From NCBI GenBank assembly GCA_900547825.1, contig URII01000032.1, forward strand, positions 1 through 28,559: 28,559 nt of DNA. Direction: 5' to 3'. The notes beneath the pieces were generated by a model, which was not told the origin of the DNA, did not search any database, and worked only from the letters and a program-made list of their open reading frames with translations. This document shows, in pieces, positions 24,969-28,559 of the stretch. This DNA comes from an uncultured Porphyromonadaceae bacterium (GTDB lineage: Bacteria > Bacteroidota > Bacteroidia > Bacteroidales > Muribaculaceae). Each line of letters starts with the position of its first letter. Position 1 is the stretch's first letter. The position numbers and the translations under genes were made by a program.

Positions 24969-26397
24969 GACAACCGGGCGTGTGGCACTTATCATAGTGC
25001 TCGCCTTGGCAATAGTGGCCGGAGTATCCTACATGCCTCTTGAAAAATGGACAGGAGGCAAAATCAAAGACTTCAATCTGCTGTCCGACATACTCCCTTC
25101 CGTGGGCGACACCACATCGCTCGGAGAAGATGCGGCAGGCATAGATCCCGAGCTGCTGAAGCTCGAGCAGCAAGGTGAAATGCCTTCGGGCCTGAACGGC
25201 GACGTGCACCTTACCCCTCAGCCCGAACCGGAAGGCGGCTGGTCGCTGCGCGACACCGTATGGGCCTATGTCGATCCCGACACAGTGGTAAAAGCGCCGC
25301 AACCCAACCGTGTGGGCAACATCGTGGCGATCGAGGACTACACTTCCGGCTCGCGCGGAATGGCTGCCCTTAAAGCCGCCCTCGCATCAGGACGGCTGGC
25401 AAGAATCGCCGTTGTGGGCGACAGCTACATAGAAGGCGACATTTTCACCCAGAACCTGCGTGAACAGCTACAGAACACATATGGAGGATGCGGTGTGGGT
25501 TATGTGAACATGCACACCGACTTTCCCGGTTTCCGCCGTTCCGTAAAGCAAGGCGGCAGCGGCTGGACCTCCTTCGACCCCAACAACAAAAAAGGCAACA
25601 ACCTATACATGGGGCTTTCCGAACACTATTTCAAGCCCAAAGGCAACGCATTGTCAACCTACCACGGCGTAACAGCCCTCCAGCATCTCGACACATGGAG
25701 CCGCTCGCAGTTTCTCTTCATATCCCCCAACTCCACAACCGTCAGTGTGAAAACCACCGGCGAATGGGTAAGCCATGAGATTACGGGAAGCGAAAAAGTG
25801 CAGAGCATCACTGTCGACGGCCCCACAGGTGCTTTCGAGGTAAAAGCCACGGATCCGCAGCTTATAGCACTCGGTGTATGGCTCGACGGCGACAAGGGAG
25901 TAAGCGTGGACTGCATGTCGTCACGCGGTTTCTCAGGCATTACACTTACCCGCGTCAACCCCGCATTATGCCGGGCAATGGCAAAAGAAATAAACTACGA
26001 CCTCATAATACTTGAGTTCGGAATAAATGCAATGTCGGCAAAACAAACAGATTATTCCATCTACTCACGTCGTATGGTGGAAGTGATAAACCACGTGCGC
26101 ACATGCTACCCGACTTCCGACATTCTGCTTATGGGAATAGGTGACCGCGGCGAAAAGCGGGGCGGCGAAGTCCATTCCATGCGGTCATGCCAATATATGG
26201 TCGACGCCCAGCGTCAGGCGGCACGTAAAGCCCACTGCCTTTTCTGGGACACCCGCGAGGCTATGGGAGGCGACGACGCCATCGTGACATGGGCCAAGAA
26301 CGGCAAAGCTAACAAAGACTATATACACATGACCCACAGCGGAGGCGCAGACCTGGCCACTCTCCTTTACAACGCCATGCGCCTGAGCCTTAAATAA
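24958..26397 (+). CDS. Membrane-anchored SGNH/GDSL-hydrolase-family protein
   Basis: 479 residues from ATG 24958 (a GTG at 24952 is also in frame). One N-terminal membrane helix (VALIIVLALAIVAGVSYM) without a clear cleavage site anchors it in the inner membrane, with the rest periplasmic. A linker to about residue 140 precedes the SGNH domain: GDS with S156 (VVGDSYIEGD), G-x-N with N357 (FGINAMS) and D454-x2-H457 (DYIHMTH). The nucleophile and Asp/His are thus all present, so it should act as an esterase or acyltransferase. Between S156 and N357 lies a large insert likely to be a beta-rich domain. It is similar to the next gene around GDS, so the two look like paralogues. The MBOAT gene downstream suggests glycan O-acylation. 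Confidence 0.8.
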   Translation: MKSKTTGRVALIIVLALAIVAGVSYMPLEKWTGGKIKDFNLLSDILPSVGDTTSLGEDAAGIDPELLKLEQQGEMPSGLNGDVHLTPQPEPEGGWSLRDTVWAYVDPDTVVKAPQPNRVGNIVAIEDYTSGSRGMAALKAALASGRLARIAVVGDSYIEGDIFTQNLREQLQNTYGGCGVGYVNMHTDFPGFRRSVKQGGSGWTSFDPNNKKGNNLYMGLSEHYFKPKGNALSTYHGVTALQHLDTWSRSQFLFISPNSTTVSVKTTGEWVSHEITGSEKVQSITVDGPTGAFEVKATDPQLIALGVWLDGDKGVSVDCMSSRGFSGITLTRVNPALCRAMAKEINYDLIILEFGINAMSAKQTDYSIYSRRMVEVINHVRTCYPTSDILLMGIGDRGEKRGGEVHSMRSCQYMVDAQRQAARKAHCLFWDTREAMGGDDAIVTWAKNGKANKDYIHMTHSGGADLATLLYNAMRLSLK

Positions 26398-26430
26398 ATC
26401 CTGTATCATATCTCTCCATACAATCCGATT

Positions 26431-27843
26431 ATGAAAATAAGCCGATTAACAACCATACTGACCGCCACAGTCCTGCTGACAGCTTATCCTGCCAGAGGCC
26501 AGCAACCGTCAGCAACTCCGGCCGATCCCGTTGAGGAAACTGAGGATGGCGATAGCGATGACGAGGAGGTGGACGAAGATGACCGTGAAGTGCGCGAAGC
26601 TCCGGAAATCGATTATGATGACGACGAGATAGATATCCCTGTGCCGTCATTCATCAACACCTCGGCCAATCATATCACACTCAACGGTGCCGACTGGTCA
26701 AAAGTGCTGTCAGCGGTAAAGAGCCATAAAATCGCCCCCTTGTCAATAGTACATATCGGCGACAGCCATCTACAGGCCGACATAGGCACCGGCACTGTAC
26801 GCGAACTTTTCCAGTTCGACTACGGCAATGCCGGCCGTGGCATTATCAGTCCGCTTAAAATGAGCGGCACCAACCAGCCGGGCGACTACACATTCTCGTC
26901 CACACGCCCGTGGAACGCTGTGAAACTGATGAAATCCCCCTGGCGCAGGATAATGGGTTTCACCGGAACATCCATAACCCCCGGCGACCTGAACACAAAT
27001 ATAACTGTCGGAACACGGTCCGACGACGATTATAACCCCTTTTCCTCTATCACATTATTCCACAACGGCAAACTGAATGTAGAAAGCCTCAAGGACGCAT
27101 CCGGCAACGACATAAACTTCATCGCAACCCCCTCACGCGATTTCACCTACATAAAATTAGACCGTCCTGTGACACGTGTCACAGCCAACCTCAGCCACAT
27201 TGGCGATCTCACCCTTTACGGAGCAAACCTCTCAGGCGACCGTCCCGGAATGTTCTACCACGTGATAGGCAACAACGGAGCCACCTACAACACCTACAAC
27301 CGTATCGGTTCTGTTGGCGAAGGCATACGCCCACTGTCGCCCGACCTCGTGGTAATATCACTCGGCACTAACGAAGCATTCGGACGCCTCGACACAGCGG
27401 CATTCCGCGACAATATCGACCGGCTTGTCAAGAACATCAAGGCCTCGAACCCACAGGCCGAAATTCTGCTTGTCACACCTATGGAATGCCAGAAAAGCGT
27501 CTACACCACTGTAAAGAAAAAAGTTAAAACCAAAGCCCGCAAAGGGCGTAAGGGCCGCAAAGGCCGGCGTGGAGGCACACGCACTGTAACCTCCAAAGTA
27601 CGGAGCTATGCCGTAAACCGCAACATCAAGCCGCTGCGCGATGTAATCCTGAAATACGGGCAGGACAACGGCATAGCCGTGTACGACTGGTGGAGCGTAG
27701 CTTCAGGCGACGGGGCATCCACCCGGTGGATAAACGGCGGATTGTTCTCGCGCGACCGTGTGCATCACAGCGCCAAAGGATATCATCTTCAGGGACGACT
27801 TCTCTACGAGGCCCTCAAGGATACTTTCGACAACGCCAAATGA
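26431..27843 (+). CDS. Secreted SGNH/GDSL-hydrolase-family protein with acidic and basic segments
   Basis: 470 residues. A signal peptide (KISRLTTILTATVLLTAYPARG, cut near the ARG-QQ junction) sends it to the periplasm. Residues about 35-70 are almost all Asp/Glu. The catalytic set is S112 (HIGDSHLQAD), N314 (LGTNEAFG) and D442-x2-H445 (DRVHHSAKG). Between the last two, at about 362-386, lies a Lys/Arg/Gly-rich segment (KARKGRKGRKGRRGG). The catalytic core is intact, so esterase or acyltransferase activity is likely. It follows its paralogue by 33 bp and precedes the MBOAT gene by 25 bp. The roles are probably as in other MBOAT/SGNH pairs, where the SGNH partner places an acyl group on a polysaccharide or peptidoglycan; the substrate here is unknown. 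Confidence 0.8.
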   Translation: MKISRLTTILTATVLLTAYPARGQQPSATPADPVEETEDGDSDDEEVDEDDREVREAPEIDYDDDEIDIPVPSFINTSANHITLNGADWSKVLSAVKSHKIAPLSIVHIGDSHLQADIGTGTVRELFQFDYGNAGRGIISPLKMSGTNQPGDYTFSSTRPWNAVKLMKSPWRRIMGFTGTSITPGDLNTNITVGTRSDDDYNPFSSITLFHNGKLNVESLKDASGNDINFIATPSRDFTYIKLDRPVTRVTANLSHIGDLTLYGANLSGDRPGMFYHVIGNNGATYNTYNRIGSVGEGIRPLSPDLVVISLGTNEAFGRLDTAAFRDNIDRLVKNIKASNPQAEILLVTPMECQKSVYTTVKKKVKTKARKGRKGRKGRRGGTRTVTSKVRSYAVNRNIKPLRDVILKYGQDNGIAVYDWWSVASGDGASTRWINGGLFSRDRVHHSAKGYHLQGRLLYEALKDTFDNAK

Positions 27844-27868
27844 TTCATAACGCCCAATTTACCTATCA

Positions 27869-28559
27869 ATGTTCGACAATTTAAGGATAGAATGGGACCG
27901 CCTATGGGATGTGCTGCGTTTTGACGCAGCCAATCCACTGCTGTTCAACACCGGATTGTTTCTGATCCTCTTCACGGTGTTCATCTGCGCCTATATGCTG
28001 ATGTCGCGTTTCCGCAACGCCAAAATGGTGCTGGTGATACTTTTCTCCCTCTACTTTTACTATAAATCGTCAGCCGAATATTGTTTTATTCTTCTGGGGG
28101 TATGTATAAGCGACTTCGTGCTCGGCTTACTGATGGAAAAAGCCACACGTAATATATGGCGGCGTGTAATTGTAGCTGTCAACGTTCTTTCAAACGTGGG
28201 CATGCTGGTATATTTCAAATATTTCAGGCTGTTTATCGACACCCTCGCAAATTTTACCACCGTCTCATGGGACGTGGCCGACATAATATTGCCGGCGGGC
28301 ATATCCTTCTTCACATTCCGCTCCATAAGCTACATAGTGGATCTGTACCGCCGCAAGATGGAACCTTGCCGCAACCTGCTCGAATATGTGTTTTATCTCA
28401 CATTCTTTCCCCCGCTGCTCGCAGGCCCCGTTGTACGTGCCCGCGACATGATACCACAGATAAAAGCCAATCCCGTAGCCACCAAGGTAATGGTAAGCGA
28501 AGGCCTCTTCCTTATCGTGGCCGGGCTGATAAAAAAAGTAGTGGTGGCCGACTATATCA
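27869..28559 (+). CDS. MBOAT-family O-acyltransferase (AlgI/PatA-like), cut by window end
   Basis: 230 residues are visible from ATG 27869, open to the right edge. Several hydrophobic segments occur (TGLFLILFTVFICAYML; KMVLVILFSLYFYY; CFILLGVCISDFVLG). The family signatures LPAGISFFTFRSISYIVDLYRR and FFPPLLAGPVVRARDMIPQI match the AlgI/DltB/PatA branch of membrane-bound O-acyltransferases. The catalytic His expected in the C-terminal half is outside the window. These enzymes pass acyl groups, usually acetyl, from the cytosol across the membrane to a periplasmic partner, often an SGNH protein. Two such proteins lie immediately upstream in the same direction, with a 25-bp gap. Confidence 0.88.
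   Translation, partial: MFDNLRIEWDRLWDVLRFDAANPLLFNTGLFLILFTVFICAYMLMSRFRNAKMVLVILFSLYFYYKSSAEYCFILLGVCISDFVLGLLMEKATRNIWRRVIVAVNVLSNVGMLVYFKYFRLFIDTLANFTTVSWDVADIILPAGISFFTFRSISYIVDLYRRKMEPCRNLLEYVFYLTFFPPLLAGPVVRARDMIPQIKANPVATKVMVSEGLFLIVAGLIKKVVVADYI

Noticed and set aside
1..28559. tRNA, rRNA, CRISPR array, insertion sequence or phage genes
   Set aside because: The intergenic gaps hold no cloverleaf-like sequence or regularly spaced repeats, and no transposase or integrase motif occurs in any frame with coding character.

Overview
The window looks like chromosomal DNA from a gut Bacteroidales bacterium, most likely of the Muribaculaceae type (the family is an inference). The evidence is a set of Bacteroidetes-restricted families (PorW/SprE-like lipoprotein, DUF4831, DUF3667, BspA-type leucine-rich repeats, CpsB-type PHP phosphatase, tandem SGNH proteins with an MBOAT), start codons that mostly lack a Shine-Dalgarno sequence, and promoters of the Bacteroidetes form TAnnTTTG in front of most transcription units. 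Coding density is high. There is no gene-free stretch above 300 bp; the longest gaps are about 170-180 bp (5516-5687, 16625-16799, 21282-21459). I see no tRNA, rRNA, CRISPR array, insertion sequence or prophage gene.

Layout. 2-4701 (+): the C-terminal part of a radical SAM/SPASM protein overlaps a nucleotidyltransferase-fold protein, followed by a PorW/SprE-like TPR lipoprotein with a proline-rich tail. 4727-7341: a DUF3667 membrane protein (-) is divergent from a BspA-like LRR protein (+) whose signal peptide appears broken by a one-base frameshift; a perfect 22-bp inverted repeat lies behind the LRR gene. 7364-10774 (-): NAD(P)HX repair enzyme, DUF4831 protein and CpsB-type phosphatase, probably one transcript. 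10856-12068 (+): hpt and adk, running tail to tail into a DEDDh exonuclease (12055-12945, -). 13073-15578 (+): rmlD and prfC, convergent with a secreted choloylglycine-hydrolase-family amidase (15587-16624, -). 16800-21281 (+): tight operon of aspartate kinase, threonine synthase, a small unknown protein, a PlsC-type acyltransferase and a nitrilase-family amidase, closed by an intrinsic terminator. 21460 to the right edge (+): ftsY, rimO, isochorismate synthase, two SGNH proteins and an MBOAT acyltransferase cut by the window end, all overlapping or closely spaced.

Most of this is housekeeping. The points that stand out are the SGNH-SGNH-MBOAT module (probable envelope glycan O-acylation) including an SGNH protein with one strongly acidic and one strongly basic segment, the frameshifted LRR surface protein, the radical SAM/nucleotidyltransferase pair at the left edge, a secreted bile-salt-hydrolase/penicillin-acylase relative, and an aspartate kinase-threonine synthase operon that lacks the two intermediate enzymes.
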